Positions 26,766 to 36,299 of a stretch of DNA of 64,000 bases are shown piece after piece. Made by a program: the position numbers and the translations under genes. The DNA is from Clostridium sp. Marseille-P3244 (GTDB lineage: Bacteria > Bacillota > Clostridia > Lachnospirales > Lachnospiraceae), in assembly GCF_900120155.1 (NCBI RefSeq), contig NZ_LT635549.1, positions 1,768,688 through 1,832,687 on the forward strand, written 5' to 3'. The notes under the pieces are model-generated. The model was not told the DNA's origin. It saw only the letters and a list, made by a program, of their open reading frames with translations, and did not search any database. The first letter of the stretch is position 1; each line of letters begins with the position of its first letter.

Positions 26766-27968
26766 ATGAAATATATGGTTATCCTGTGTGACGGAATGGC
26801 TGATGAGCCGTTGGAGAGCCTTGGCGGGAGAACGCCTCTAGAGGCCGCGCGCACAGCGAATATGGACCGGCTGGCAAAGCGTTCTGAGATCGGTATGGTA
26901 CGCACTGTGCCGGAGGGAATGTCTCCGGGCAGCGACACGGCAAATCTGTCCGTGATCGGCTATGATCCCAGGAAATATTATTCCGGGCGTTCCCCGCTGG
27001 AAGCTTTGAGTATCGGAGCCAAGATGGGGCCATCGGATGTTTCATTCCGCTGCAATCTGGTCACTCTTTCAGAGGAACAGGACAGATACGAGGATCGGAT
27101 CATTCTGGATCACAGCTCCGGGGAGATATCCACGGAGGAGGCGTCTGAGCTTATCGAGGCGCTGAAAGCCGGACTTGAGCGGCAGGGATATACTTTCTAT
27201 GTGGGCACCAGCTACCGGCATCTGCTGATCTGGAATGGAGGATCTACGGTGGAGCTGACGGCGCCCCATGATATTCTGACAAAACGAATCGGAGACTATC
27301 TTCCCGGGGATCTTATCCTGCGGGACATGATGAAAAAGAGTTATGAGATACTAAAAGATCATCCCGTCAATCAGAAACGCCGAAGTGAAGGGAAAAATCC
27401 GGCCAACTCCGCATGGTTCTGGGGTGCCGGCACGCGGCCGGCTCTCACTTCCTTCCAGGAAAAGAACAAAGTAAAGGGCGCCATGATCTCAGCGGTGGAC
27501 CTGCTTAAGGGGATCGCGGTAGGCGCCGGGATGCACAATATCGTTGTGGAGGGAGCAAACGGAGGCCTTTACACCAATTACGAAGGCAAGGCTGCTGCGG
27601 CGGTAAAGGCACTGTCAGAGGACGGATATGATTTTGTCTATGTACATATAGAGGCTCCGGATGAGATGGGGCATCAGGGCAGCGCGGGAGATAAGATCAG
27701 AGCCATAGAATCGATCGATGAAAAGATCATCGGACCGGTGACAGAAGCTCTGAAAGAGAAGAATATCGACTGCCGCATGCTGATCCTGCCGGATCATCCG
27801 ACTCCTGTGCGGGTAAGGACTCATACGTCAGATCCGGTGCCCTATATGTTGTATGACAGTACGGCAGATCTGGAGGGGCAGGAAGTCTACAGTGAAAAAA
27901 CAGGACGGGATACCGGGATCTATTTAGAAGACGGGTACCGTCTGATTGATCATCTCCTTCAGAAATAA
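26766..27968 (+). CDS. ApgM-like phosphomutase family protein, probable homoserine kinase
   Basis: A 400-residue member of the alkaline-phosphatase superfamily, close to archaeal-type cofactor-independent phosphoglycerate mutase. Metal and nucleophile motifs are present: CDGMADEP at the N-terminus, PGSDTANLSVIGYDP with the phosphorylated Ser near 59, VHIEAPDEMGHQG near 297 and LILPDHPTP near 340. A bacterial subgroup of this family found beside hom, in genomes lacking classical thrB, has been catalogued as a proposed homoserine kinase (TIGR02535). The 7-nt spacing to hom supports that over glycolysis. The substrate choice is inference. Confidence 0.8.
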   Translation: MKYMVILCDGMADEPLESLGGRTPLEAARTANMDRLAKRSEIGMVRTVPEGMSPGSDTANLSVIGYDPRKYYSGRSPLEALSIGAKMGPSDVSFRCNLVTLSEEQDRYEDRIILDHSSGEISTEEASELIEALKAGLERQGYTFYVGTSYRHLLIWNGGSTVELTAPHDILTKRIGDYLPGDLILRDMMKKSYEILKDHPVNQKRRSEGKNPANSAWFWGAGTRPALTSFQEKNKVKGAMISAVDLLKGIAVGAGMHNIVVEGANGGLYTNYEGKAAAAVKALSEDGYDFVYVHIEAPDEMGHQGSAGDKIRAIESIDEKIIGPVTEALKEKNIDCRMLILPDHPTPVRVRTHTSDPVPYMLYDSTADLEGQEVYSEKTGRDTGIYLEDGYRLIDHLLQK

Positions 27969-27995
27969 GGCATGGTTATAAGGCGGTGAAGTATT

Positions 27996-29600
27996 ATGAA
28001 ACTTACTTTTGTCGGGGCTGCTCATGAGGTGACAGGAAGCTGCCATCTGCTGGAAGCGGCAGGGAAACGGATCCTGATAGACTGCGGGATGGAACAGGGG
28101 CCGGATCTGTATGAGAATCCGGGCCTTCCGATCCCGGAGAAGGATGTGGACTATGTGCTGCTTACTCACGCGCATATCGACCATTCCGGAATGCTTCCCA
28201 GGCTTGTGAAGAACGGGTTTAGAGGACAGATATTTGCCACCTACGGGACGGCGGATCTGTGCAGCATTATGCTGCGTGACAGCGCGCACATCCAGGAGTT
28301 TGAGGCAGAATGGCGCAACCGAAAGGGCAAAAGAGCAGGGAAGCCGGAGTTTGAGCCTGTATATGTGATGCAGGACGCTCTGGATGCCATCGAACTTTTT
28401 GTTCCGTGCCAGTATGGGGAGAGGCTGACGATCTGTGACGGCATCCAGATCCGTTTCACAGACGTGGGCCATCTGCTGGGATCCGCAAGTATCGAGGTAT
28501 GGGCAACAGAGAATGGAGTGGCAAAAAAGATCGTTTTCTCGGGGGATGTGGGGAATATAGATCAGCCGATCATCAAGGATCCCGGTTATACAGAAACGGC
28601 GGATTATGTTGTTGTGGAATCTACGTATGGGGACCGTGTCCACGCGGCAGAGAAACCGGACTATGTAGGAGAGTTTACCAGGATCCTGAAAGAGACATTT
28701 GCCCGGGGCGGCAATGTGGTGATCCCTTCGTTCGCGGTGGGAAGGACCCAGGAGATGCTGTATTTTATCCGGGAGATCAAGGAAAAAGATCTACTGCCCG
28801 AATACAGGGATTTTGAAGTGTATCTGGACAGTCCGCTGGCGATTGAGGCCACAAAAGTTTTTACCAGGAATATGAGAGAATGCTTTGATGAAGAGGCAAT
28901 GAAACTGGTGGATTCAGGAGTCAATCCTCTGGTATTTGAGGGACTTCACACATCTACCACAAGCGAAGATTCAAAGATGATCAATTTTATCGAGAGACCG
29001 AAGGTGATCATATCTGCGTCCGGAATGTGTGACGCGGGCCGGATCCGTCACCATCTGAAACACAATCTCTGGCGGCCGGAATGTACGATCCTGTTCGTCG
29101 GATATCAGGCTGCCGGCACACTGGGACGGCGGCTTCTGGAAGGGGAGAAGAACGTCAGGCTGTTCGGTGAGCCTATCGAAGTGCGCGCGCGGATCGAGAG
29201 CCTTCACGGAGTCAGCGGGCATGCGGACAAGGAAGGGCTTCTTAGCTGGATCGGCGCTTTCCGGTCACCGGTCCAGAGAGTGTTCGTTGTACATGGGGAG
29301 GACAGTGTGACAGACGGATTTGCCCAGACGATCCGGGAAAAATTCGGATACAGCGCATGGGCTCCTTTCCCGGGCTGTGAGGCTGATCTGATCTTAAATG
29401 AGATCGTGAACGAGGGAATACGTATTCCCGTGAAGCCGAAAAAGGCGTCGCAGCGAAGGGCAGAAACCGCCTTTGACCGGCTGGTGGCTGCAGGAAAACG
29501 TCTGCTGGAAGTAATCTATAAGAATGAAGGGCTGTCCAACAAAGACAAAGCCAAATTTGAGGCTCAGGTCAACAATCTGGCCGATAAATGGGAACCGTAA
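27996..29600 (+). CDS. MBL-fold/beta-CASP hydrolase (RNA-processing type)
   Basis: A 534-residue metallo-beta-lactamase-fold enzyme of the CPSF73/beta-CASP group, probably an RNA nuclease. Motif 2 is THAHIDHSG (about 57-65), motif 3 DVGHLLGSA, motif 4 FSGDVG, and beta-CASP motifs A-C include ESTYGDR, SASGMCDAGR and LHGVSGHADKEG in the RMMBL part. An extra C-terminal segment of about 60 residues (Lys-rich, helical) follows. There is no signal peptide. The RNA substrate is inferred from family knowledge. Confidence 0.88.
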   Translation: MKLTFVGAAHEVTGSCHLLEAAGKRILIDCGMEQGPDLYENPGLPIPEKDVDYVLLTHAHIDHSGMLPRLVKNGFRGQIFATYGTADLCSIMLRDSAHIQEFEAEWRNRKGKRAGKPEFEPVYVMQDALDAIELFVPCQYGERLTICDGIQIRFTDVGHLLGSASIEVWATENGVAKKIVFSGDVGNIDQPIIKDPGYTETADYVVVESTYGDRVHAAEKPDYVGEFTRILKETFARGGNVVIPSFAVGRTQEMLYFIREIKEKDLLPEYRDFEVYLDSPLAIEATKVFTRNMRECFDEEAMKLVDSGVNPLVFEGLHTSTTSEDSKMINFIERPKVIISASGMCDAGRIRHHLKHNLWRPECTILFVGYQAAGTLGRRLLEGEKNVRLFGEPIEVRARIESLHGVSGHADKEGLLSWIGAFRSPVQRVFVVHGEDSVTDGFAQTIREKFGYSAWAPFPGCEADLILNEIVNEGIRIPVKPKKASQRRAETAFDRLVAAGKRLLEVIYKNEGLSNKDKAKFEAQVNNLADKWEP

Positions 29601-29722
29601 GAAAGACGGAAAGTCCGGTTTTGTCAAGGGCTAAAAGTTTATAAAATTTTCCCGTATCCGGAATATCTTTCTGCCGGAGTGAGAATCATTCTAATTAGAA
29701 AATGCTTAGGAGGATTCTTGCG

Positions 29723-30505
29723 ATGATGGCAAATAAGGTAGACTTGTGCGGAGTGAACACATCCAAACTGCCTCTTTTGAAGGAAGAGGAGAAAGAAGAG
29801 CTGTTTAAGAAGATCAAAGCCGGGGATGAAGAGGCAAGGGAAAAGTACATTAAGGGAAATCTGAGACTTGTTCTGAGCGTGATCAAACGTTTTGAGAGCA
29901 GCAGTGAAAATGCCGATGATCTGTTTCAGATCGGATGTGTGGGACTTATGAAGGCAGTGGACCATTTTGACCCGACCAGAATGGTGAAATTTTCCACATA
30001 TGCCGTTCCCATGATCATCGGGGAGATCCGGCGTTATCTGAGGGACAACAGTCCCATCCGGGTGAGCAGATCTCTGCGGGATACTGCGTATAAGGCGATT
30101 TATGCCAAGGAAGGATATATACGGCAGCATATGAAAGAGCCCACGGTCCAGGAGATCGCGGATGAGATCGGGATCGCGAAAGAAGATGTGGTATTTGCTC
30201 TGGACGCCATCCAGATGCCTGTGAGTCTTCATGAACCGGTATACAGCGATGGCGGAGATACCCTCTATGTCATGGACCAGGTCAGCGACAAAAAGAACAA
30301 GGAAGAAAACTGGGTGGAAGAGCTTTCTCTGGAAGCGGCCATGGAGCGGCTCAATGAGAGGGAACGTTATATCATTACGCTTCGTTTTTTTGAAGGAAAA
30401 ACACAGATGGAAGTGGCGGAGCAGATCAATATTTCCCAGGCACAGGTAAGCCGTCTGGAAAAAAACGCTCTGAAAATCATGCGCAGATATCTCCTGGGAG
30501 ACTGA
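29723..30505 (+). CDS. sigG: Sporulation sigma factor SigG
   Basis: Late forespore-specific sigma factor controlling spore maturation genes. It has 260 residues. The N-terminus NKVDLCGVNTSKLPLL is the SigG signature (the region bound by anti-sigma factors). Region 2 has NADDLFQIGCVGLMKAVD and KFSTYAVPMIIGEIRRYLRD, and region 4 has GKTQMEVAEQINISQAQVSR. Adjacent ATGs at 29723 and 29726 follow AGGAGG by 9 and 12 nt, so 29723 is used; an upstream ATG at 29702 is rejected because it precedes that ribosome site. It is not linked here to spoIIGA-sigE. No confident SigF/SigG promoter was found. Confidence 0.95.
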   Translation: MMANKVDLCGVNTSKLPLLKEEEKEELFKKIKAGDEEAREKYIKGNLRLVLSVIKRFESSSENADDLFQIGCVGLMKAVDHFDPTRMVKFSTYAVPMIIGEIRRYLRDNSPIRVSRSLRDTAYKAIYAKEGYIRQHMKEPTVQEIADEIGIAKEDVVFALDAIQMPVSLHEPVYSDGGDTLYVMDQVSDKKNKEENWVEELSLEAAMERLNERERYIITLRFFEGKTQMEVAEQINISQAQVSRLEKNALKIMRRYLLGD

Positions 30506-30541
30506 GGAGAAAAGCAGAGCAGAATCAGACTGAGAAAATGA

Positions 30542-30570
30542 TTGAAATTTTCATGGCTTCATACTATCAT
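30542..30570 (+). promoter_or_regulatory. Promoter of the HAD phosphatase gene
   Basis: TTGAAA (30542-30547), a 17-bp spacer and TATCAT (30565-30570), 36 nt before the start codon. Confidence 0.6.
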
Positions 30571-30605
30571 AAAAAAGGATAAAAAACAGAAGGAGGAAGG
30601 AAGCC

Positions 30606-31313
30606 ATGTATAGAGCATGCATATTTGATCTGGACGGAACATTGACAGATACACTGGAATCTCTGACCTTTTCTGTCAATGAGACGATGAAAGAGATCGG
30701 ATTTCCCGGAATTACGCGGGATCAGTGCCGGAAGTTCGTGGGAAACGGAGCAAAAGTGCTGATCGAGAAAGCGTTAGAGGCAGGAGGAGATTCCGGACAT
30801 GTTCACTTTGATGAGGCATTTTCTGTCTACAAGCGTATATTTGACGCCAACTGTACTTATAAGGTGGAGCCTTATAAAGGAATGCCTGCCATCCTTGATA
30901 GAATGAGACAGCATGGGATCCAGCTGGGAGTGCTTTCAAATAAGCCCCACCGACAGGCGGTTCATGTGGTGGACGAGATTTTTGGACGAGATATGTTTGA
31001 TCAGGTCCAGGGGCAGAGAGAGGGTGTTCCGAGAAAACCAAATCCGGCTGCGCTTCTTTCCATGGCAAGATTTTTTGGAGTAAGACCGGAAGAGACGCTC
31101 TATATCGGGGACTCTGAAGTTGACGCCGCGACGGGGAAAGCAGCACGGATGGACACGATTCTTGTCAGCTGGGGATTCAGGTCGCTGGAAGTTCTGAAGG
31201 ATGCGGCGCCGGATTGGATCGTGGACTCACCGGATCAGATCCTTGAGATCGCGGAGAAGTCGCAGCAGGAAGAAGTCGGAAATGATACGGATGAAAAATG
31301 GGAGGAAAGCTAA
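30606..31313 (+). CDS. HAD-superfamily phosphatase, phosphoglycolate phosphatase-like
   Basis: A 235-residue HAD hydrolase with motif I FDLDGTLTDT, a helical cap domain (about 15-90), motif II LSNKPH, motif III Lys in VPRKPNPAAL and motif IV YIGDSEVDAATGKAA. This is the Gph/PgmB-like class with a C1 cap; the exact substrate cannot be read from the sequence. AGGAGGAAGG precedes the ATG. The next gene's ATG directly follows its TAA, so they are translationally coupled. Confidence 0.88.
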   Translation: MYRACIFDLDGTLTDTLESLTFSVNETMKEIGFPGITRDQCRKFVGNGAKVLIEKALEAGGDSGHVHFDEAFSVYKRIFDANCTYKVEPYKGMPAILDRMRQHGIQLGVLSNKPHRQAVHVVDEIFGRDMFDQVQGQREGVPRKPNPAALLSMARFFGVRPEETLYIGDSEVDAATGKAARMDTILVSWGFRSLEVLKDAAPDWIVDSPDQILEIAEKSQQEEVGNDTDEKWEES

Positions 31314-31577
31314 ATGAGCGGATACAGCGAAGAATGTCTCCTGACATTTTTAAAAGAACAGAGGAAGCTGTTTGATGAACCGGTGGCAGAGAATCTGGAG
31401 GAGGCTGAGGCATTTCTGGAGGACTGTATGGCAGTGGTCGTGGATTCTCTCGAGGAAGTAAGAGAATATTTTGAAGAAGAAGGCGTGGATATGGAGGGAA
31501 TGGCCACGGAAGAACTGGAAGAGGCGGCAGAGGTATTTCCTCTTCCGGATGGTACTTACCTGATCGTGGAGGGATAA
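31314..31577 (+). CDS. Small acidic protein of unknown function
   Basis: An 87-residue, strongly acidic protein (Glu makes up about a quarter of residues) with no signal peptide or membrane segment. It has helical segments around 20-48, then EEEGVDMEGMATEELEEAAEVF and a short C-terminal strand (FPLPDGTYLIVEG). The ATG touches the stop of the HAD phosphatase gene, so expression is coupled to it. I do not recognise the family; it is a real gene on grounds of coupling, length without stops and the terminator right behind it. Confidence 0.7.
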   Translation: MSGYSEECLLTFLKEQRKLFDEPVAENLEEAEAFLEDCMAVVVDSLEEVREYFEEEGVDMEGMATEELEEAAEVFPLPDGTYLIVEG

Positions 31578-31588
31578 GGCAAGAAGTC

Positions 31589-31617
31589 AGCCGCAGTTTA
31601 ATCGACTGCGGCTTTTT
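31589..31617 (+). terminator. Terminator overlapping the end of the opposite-strand gene
   Basis: AGCCGCAGT and ACTGCGGCT form a 9-bp stem followed by TTTT. The loop contains the TAA stop of the convergent gene, so the last codons of that gene are the hairpin. Confidence 0.85.
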
Positions 31618-32032
31618 CAACGGCTTCTTTAATGGCATCGAGGATGATCTGGGACGTGTAAGGTGTATCTTCTGAAAGAGAGATGTCCTCAAGGGACTGA
31701 GTCTCATAGATCTGATCCGCGATATCCTCTATGGCGGGCTGGATGAGAGGAAACATGGCAGTTACCGTTTCATCCAGATTGGAGAACCGTATGGAGTTGA
31801 TCCGGGATTCATCTACAGATACTTCTACCTCCAGATTTGTGTTGTTCAGTGTCAGGGAAGAAGTATAGATGCCGGGATTATACTGTTTCCCCGTATTTTT
31901 GCCGTCCGCCTTCCCGTCAGGCCGGAACATGATGACGAGCAGGACAATGAGAAGGATCCCAAGTGCCGCGAATATGGCAGTGTAGATGATCTCCTTCATA
32001 TGCAGGACGACGATTTTTGTTCTGGAACTCAT
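31598..32032 (-). CDS. Single-pass membrane protein, unknown function
   Basis: A 144-residue protein with one membrane anchor (about 15-36, rich in Ile/Leu/Val), a short basic linker, and an extracytoplasmic domain with the pattern YNPGIYTSSLTLNNTNLEVE followed by VSVDESRINSIRF. That pattern recalls FMN-binding-domain strands, but the flavin-linking motif is absent. GGGAGGT precedes the ATG. It is convergent with the HAD operon and shares its terminator. The family is not recognised with confidence. Confidence 0.7.
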   Translation of the reverse strand: MSSRTKIVVLHMKEIIYTAIFAALGILLIVLLVIMFRPDGKADGKNTGKQYNPGIYTSSLTLNNTNLEVEVSVDESRINSIRFSNLDETVTAMFPLIQPAIEDIADQIYETQSLEDISLSEDTPYTSQIILDAIKEAVEKAAVD

Positions 32033-32141
32033 AGAGTTACCTCCCGATAGACCCGGCTGCCGGATTTGCGGCAGTCAGCTTTTTTATAAGTGTATGACCC
32101 GGAAAAGAAAAATATTCGGGAAAGGATCACTTTCTTTTGCG

Positions 32142-32170
32142 TGGACAAACCGTGGTGGATGCTGTAAAAT
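32142..32170 (+). promoter_or_regulatory. pth-mfd promoter
   Basis: TGGACA (32142-32147), a 17-bp spacer and TAAAAT (32165-32170), 40 nt before the pth start. Confidence 0.6.
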
Positions 32171-32210
32171 AGCTTTGCAGTAAATAGAAACAACAGGAAG
32201 AGGATGAAGG

Positions 32211-32801
32211 ATGTTTATCATAGCAGGACTGGGAAATCCGGACAGACAGTATGAGGGAACGAGACATAACGCGGGGTTTGAAGTAATAGACAGGATCGCA
32301 GAGAAATACAATATAGAAGTGAATATGAAAAAGCACCGGGCATTGATCGGGAAAGGGATCCTTGAAGGACAGAAGGTGATCCTGGCAAAGCCTCAGACAT
32401 ATATGAATTTAAGCGGGGAGAGCATCCTGAGCCTCACCGATTACTATAAGATAGATCCGGAGAGGGAACTGCTGGTGATCTATGATGATGTGAGCCTGGA
32501 TGTGGGCCAGCTCAGGATCCGGGCAAAAGGAAGCGCCGGCGGACACAACGGAATCAAAAATATCATTGCGCATCTGGGAACGCAGGTGTTTCCGCGTATC
32601 AAAGTCGGTGTGGGTGAAAAACCAAAGGGATATGACCTTGCGGATTATGTGCTGGGTCATTTTTCAAGAGCGGAGAGGGAACAGATGGATGAAGGGTATG
32701 ACAGGGCGGTCCGGGCTGTGGAACTGATCATGTCAGGCCGGATCGATGAGGCGATGAACGAGTACAACCGCAAGAAGAAAGAGGAACAGCGGGAGTCATA
32801 A
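32211..32801 (+). CDS. pth: Peptidyl-tRNA hydrolase
   Basis: Frees tRNA from prematurely released peptidyl-tRNA. It has 196 residues, with AGLGNPDRQYEGTRHNAGF carrying the catalytic His (TRHNAG) near 20, KPQTYMNLSGES, YDDVSLDVGQLRIR and GSAGGHNGIKNI. The family position, motif order and length are normal. mfd starts 37 nt downstream on the same strand; pth-mfd adjacency is common in Firmicutes. Confidence 0.97.
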   Translation: MFIIAGLGNPDRQYEGTRHNAGFEVIDRIAEKYNIEVNMKKHRALIGKGILEGQKVILAKPQTYMNLSGESILSLTDYYKIDPERELLVIYDDVSLDVGQLRIRAKGSAGGHNGIKNIIAHLGTQVFPRIKVGVGEKPKGYDLADYVLGHFSRAEREQMDEGYDRAVRAVELIMSGRIDEAMNEYNRKKKEEQRES

Positions 32802-32838
32802 AGCGCCACAGAAATGCAGAGAGGAAAGACAGGATACC

Positions 32839-35800
32839 ATGCAGGCTTTACTTGCGCCGCTTACAGAACTTGCGGATTATCAGGATATTTTAAGAGACAG
32901 AAAGAAAGAGAAAGGCATCATACAGATCGCCGGGTGTGTGAACTCCCAGAAGACTCATCTGATGTATGCTCTGGGCGATGGCTGTGAATACAGAGTCATC
33001 GCTTTTTCTGGTGAAGAAAACGCGAAGAAGGCGTATGAAGAATACCGCCTTTTTACAGATGACGTTTATCTGTATCCGGCAAGAGATCTCCTTTTCTATT
33101 ATGCGGATATCAAAGGGAAAGCTCTGACGGACCGGCGTATGCAGGTAATACGGGCGTTGATCGAAAAAGAGGAGGGAGCTCCTGTCACTGTGATCACTAC
33201 AATGGACGCTTTCCTGGACGGCCTGCCTCATCCGGCAGAGATCCGGAAGGAGCGGATCTGCCTCTTAGCCGGGGATGAGATCGATCTGGAAGATTTTGAG
33301 GCCAGGCTTGTTTCCATAGGATACGAGAGAGAGAATCAGATCGAAGGGCCGGGGCAGTTCGCGGTCCGGGGAGGTATCCTGGATGTGTTCCCTCTGACAG
33401 AGGAAATGCCGGTCCGGATCGAACTGTGGGGAGACGAGATCGATTCGATCAGAAGCTTTGACGTGGAGAGCCAGAGATCCGTGGAAAATCTGACAGAGGC
33501 CGTTATTTATCCGGCATCCGAAAACTGGCGGGGCGGAATGGACACCGTTTCCTTCTTGGAGTATTTCCCGAAAGAGAAAACGCTTCTTTTTCTGGATGAG
33601 CCCCAGCGTCTGCAGGAGACCGCGGAGACGACAGAACAGGAATATTTCGGCAGCCTGGAAAGCCGTATAAACGCAGGGATCTCTGAAGAGGCAGGAGACG
33701 GACTTCAGGTATTTCAGACAAAGGATATTATCGGGCAGATGAATCTGTACAGCGGATTCGGTCTGACTACGCTGGAGTCCAAGTGCGGGATGTTTCATGT
33801 CAGACAGATCTTCCGGCTTCAGGCTAAAGGCGTGAACCCTTACAATAACAGTTTTGAATTCCTCACAAGGGATCTGAAGCGCCTGAAGAGAAGTGGATAC
33901 CGAGTGGTTCTTCTTTCCGGATCCCGGACGAGAGCAAAGCGTCTTGCGGAAGATTTAAGAGACTATGACCTGAGCAGTTTTTACAGCGAGGATATGGAGA
34001 GAACGGTAAATCCGGGGGAGATCATGGTCTCCTGCGGATATATCGCGGAAGGTTACGAGTACCCTTTGCTGAAGTTCATGGTTATTTCAGAGACAGATAT
34101 TTTCGGACGCAGGAGAAAGAAGAAGCGGCGCAGAAAATATGAAGGCCAGAAGATCCAGGACTTTACTGAACTCAAACCCGGAGACTATGTGGTCCATGAA
34201 AACCATGGCATCGGTATTTATGAAGGAATTGAGAAGATCGAAGTCGAAAAAGTTGTCAAAGATTATATGAAAATATCCTACGCGTCCGGAGGGGTTCTGT
34301 ATATTCCGGTCGCTCAGATGGATCTGATACAGAAGTATGCGGGGACAGAAGGAAGAAAACCCCGGCTGAACAAGCTTGGCACGGTTCAGTGGGGAAAGAC
34401 AAAGAGCCAGGTGAAAAAGGCAGTGCAGGCTGTGGCACAGGATCTGGTGGAACTCTATGCGGCGCGAGAGCAGGCAGAAGGCTTTGTCTATGGACCGGAT
34501 ACGGTCTGGCAGCGGGAATTTGAGGAAATGTTCCCTTTTGAAGAGACAGAGGATCAGATCCAGGCGATTGAAGATACAAAGCGTGATATGGAGAGTACCA
34601 GGATCATGGACCGTCTGATCTGTGGTGATGTCGGATATGGAAAGACGGAGATTGCGATCCGTGCCGCGTTCAAGGCTGTTCAGGAGGGAAAGCAGGTCGT
34701 CTACCTAGTGCCGACTACGATACTGGCTCAACAGCATTACAATACATTTGTGCAGCGGTTTCGGGACTTTCCGGTCCGGATCGATCTTCTGTGCAGATTT
34801 AGGACTCCGGCACAGCAGAACAAGACGGTGGCAGATCTGAAAAAGGGACTGGTAGATATTGTGATCGGGACTCATCGTGTTTTGTCAAAAGATGTGGGCT
34901 ATAAAGATCTGGGATTATTGATCATAGATGAGGAACAAAGATTTGGTGTGGGACATAAGGAGAAGATCAAGAAACTGCGGGAAAATGTGGATGTTCTGAC
35001 CCTGACCGCCACCCCCATCCCGCGGACGCTTCACATGAGCCTGATCGGGATACGGGACATGAGCGTGCTGGAAGAAGCGCCCATGGACCGGATGCCTGTC
35101 CAGACCTATGTCATGGAATATAATGATGAGATGGTACGGGAAGCTGTCGAGAGGGAAATGTCACGGGGCGGACAGGTCTACTATGTCTATAACCGGGTCA
35201 GTGATATCGCCGATGTGGCCGGAAAAGTACAGAAGCTGGTCCCGGACGCCAGTGTGGCGTTTGCCCACGGGCAGATGAGCGAACGTCAGCTGGAAGATAT
35301 CATGTATGACTTTGTCAACGGAGATATCGATGTCCTTGTCTCTACGACTATCGTTGAGACCGGGCTTGACATTCCCAATGCAAACACGATCATTATCCAT
35401 GACGCGGACCGGTTCGGTCTTTCTCAGCTTTATCAGCTCAGAGGAAGAGTGGGACGTTCCAACCGGATGGCCTACGCATTCCTGCTCTACCGGAGAGATA
35501 AACTGTTAAAAGAGGTGGCAGAGAAGCGGCTGGCGGCGATCCGGGAATTTACCGATCTGGGATCTGGCATCAAGATCGCCATGAGAGACCTTGAGATACG
35601 GGGAGCCGGGAATCTTCTAGGAGAGGCCCAGAGCGGTCATATGGAAGCTGTGGGGTATGATCTCTACTGTAAAATGCTCAATGAAGCAGTAAAGCGGCTG
35701 AAGGGCGGAGGGGACGAGGAAAGCTTCTCCACTTCGGTAGATCTGAACATAGATGCTTATATTCCGGAGTCATATATTAAAAATGAGTATCAGAAGCTGG

Positions 35801-36192
35801 ATATCTATAAACGGATCGCGGCAATTGAAAACGAGGAAGAGCTGGACGATATGACCGAAGAGCTGATTGACCGGTTCGGAGATATTCCCAGAAAGGTCCA
35901 GCAGCTGCTTCATATAGCTGCTTTCAAGGGACTGGCGCACTCTGCGTATGTGACAGCGGTGGAGCAGAAAGGACAGACTCTGAAATTTACCATGTATGAA
36001 AAAGCCAGGATCGATCCGGGAAAGATACCCGGACTTCTGGCGCAATACCACGGTGACCTTACATTCCGGGCAGAAGAACCTCCCTGTTTCCTCTGGCAGA
36101 AGAAGGGCAGGAGTGGGAAGAGCGCCGGGGAGTCCGTTTTAGAGACCGCGCGGAAAATAGCAGAGGATTTAAAGACACTTCAGCTTAACTGA
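32839..36192 (+). CDS. mfd: Transcription-repair coupling factor Mfd
   Basis: Removes RNA polymerase stalled at lesions and recruits UvrA. It has 1,117 residues: an N-terminal UvrB-homology module (about 1-330), the RNA polymerase interaction domain ([20 protein letters not shown] near 450), the RecG-like translocase with Walker [13 protein letters not shown] near 595, the [11 protein letters not shown] box, [12 protein letters not shown] and QLRGRVGRS, and the C-terminal TRCF autoinhibitory domain. Its repair partner uvrC is also in this window but in a separate operon. Confidence 0.97.
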   Translation: MQALLAPLTELADYQDILRDRKKEKGIIQIAGCVNSQKTHLMYALGDGCEYRVIAFSGEENAKKAYEEYRLFTDDVYLYPARDLLFYYADIKGKALTDRRMQVIRALIEKEEGAPVTVITTMDAFLDGLPHPAEIRKERICLLAGDEIDLEDFEARLVSIGYERENQIEGPGQFAVRGGILDVFPLTEEMPVRIELWGDEIDSIRSFDVESQRSVENLTEAVIYPASENWRGGMDTVSFLEYFPKEKTLLFLDEPQRLQETAETTEQEYFGSLESRINAGISEEAGDGLQVFQTKDIIGQMNLYSGFGLTTLESKCGMFHVRQIFRLQAKGVNPYNNSFEFLTRDLKRLKRSGYRVVLLSGSRTRAKRLAEDLRDYDLSSFYSEDMERTVNPGEIMVSCGYIAEGYEYPLLKFMVISETDIFGRRRKKKRRRKYEGQKIQDFTELKPGDYVVHENHGIGIYEGIEKIEVEKVVKDYMKISYASGGVLYIPVAQMDLIQKYAGTEGRKPRLNKLGTVQWGKTKSQVKKAVQAVAQDLVELYAAREQAEGFVYGPDTVWQREFEEMFPFEETEDQIQAIEDTKRDMESTRIMDRLICGDVGYGKTEIAIRAAFKAVQEGKQVVYLVPTTILAQQHYNTFVQRFRDFPVRIDLLCRFRTPAQQNKTVADLKKGLVDIVIGTHRVLSKDVGYKDLGLLIIDEEQRFGVGHKEKIKKLRENVDVLTLTATPIPRTLHMSLIGIRDMSVLEEAPMDRMPVQTYVMEYNDEMVREAVEREMSRGGQVYYVYNRVSDIADVAGKVQKLVPDASVAFAHGQMSERQLEDIMYDFVNGDIDVLVSTTIVETGLDIPNANTIIIHDADRFGLSQLYQLRGRVGRSNRMAYAFLLYRRDKLLKEVAEKRLAAIREFTDLGSGIKIAMRDLEIRGAGNLLGEAQSGHMEAVGYDLYCKMLNEAVKRLKGGGDEESFSTSVDLNIDAYIPESYIKNEYQKLDIYKRIAAIENEEELDDMTEELIDRFGDIPRKVQQLLHIAAFKGLAHSAYVTAVEQKGQTLKFTMYEKARIDPGKIPGLLAQYHGDLTFRAEEPPCFLWQKKGRSGKSAGESVLETARKIAEDLKTLQLN

Positions 36193-36234
36193 CAGATGAT
36201 TTTTCGGAGTTTAATGAAGAATTTAAGTTTTCAC

Positions 36235-36263
36235 TTGTTAGTCATACGAAAACACGATATAAT
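36235..36263 (+). promoter_or_regulatory. Promoter of the foldase-like lipoprotein gene
   Basis: TTGTTA (36235-36240), a 17-bp spacer and TATAAT (36258-36263). Confidence 0.75.
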
Positions 36264-36299
36264 GTATCAGTGTATTATGCAGAGACAGAGGAGGCTATT

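Noticed and set aside
29640..29702. SigF/SigG promoter before sigG (CATTCTA as -10)
   Set aside because: The nearest -35-like GAATA is 21 bp away, outside the usual spacing. A 12-bp palindrome TTCTAATTAGAA is present but unexplained.
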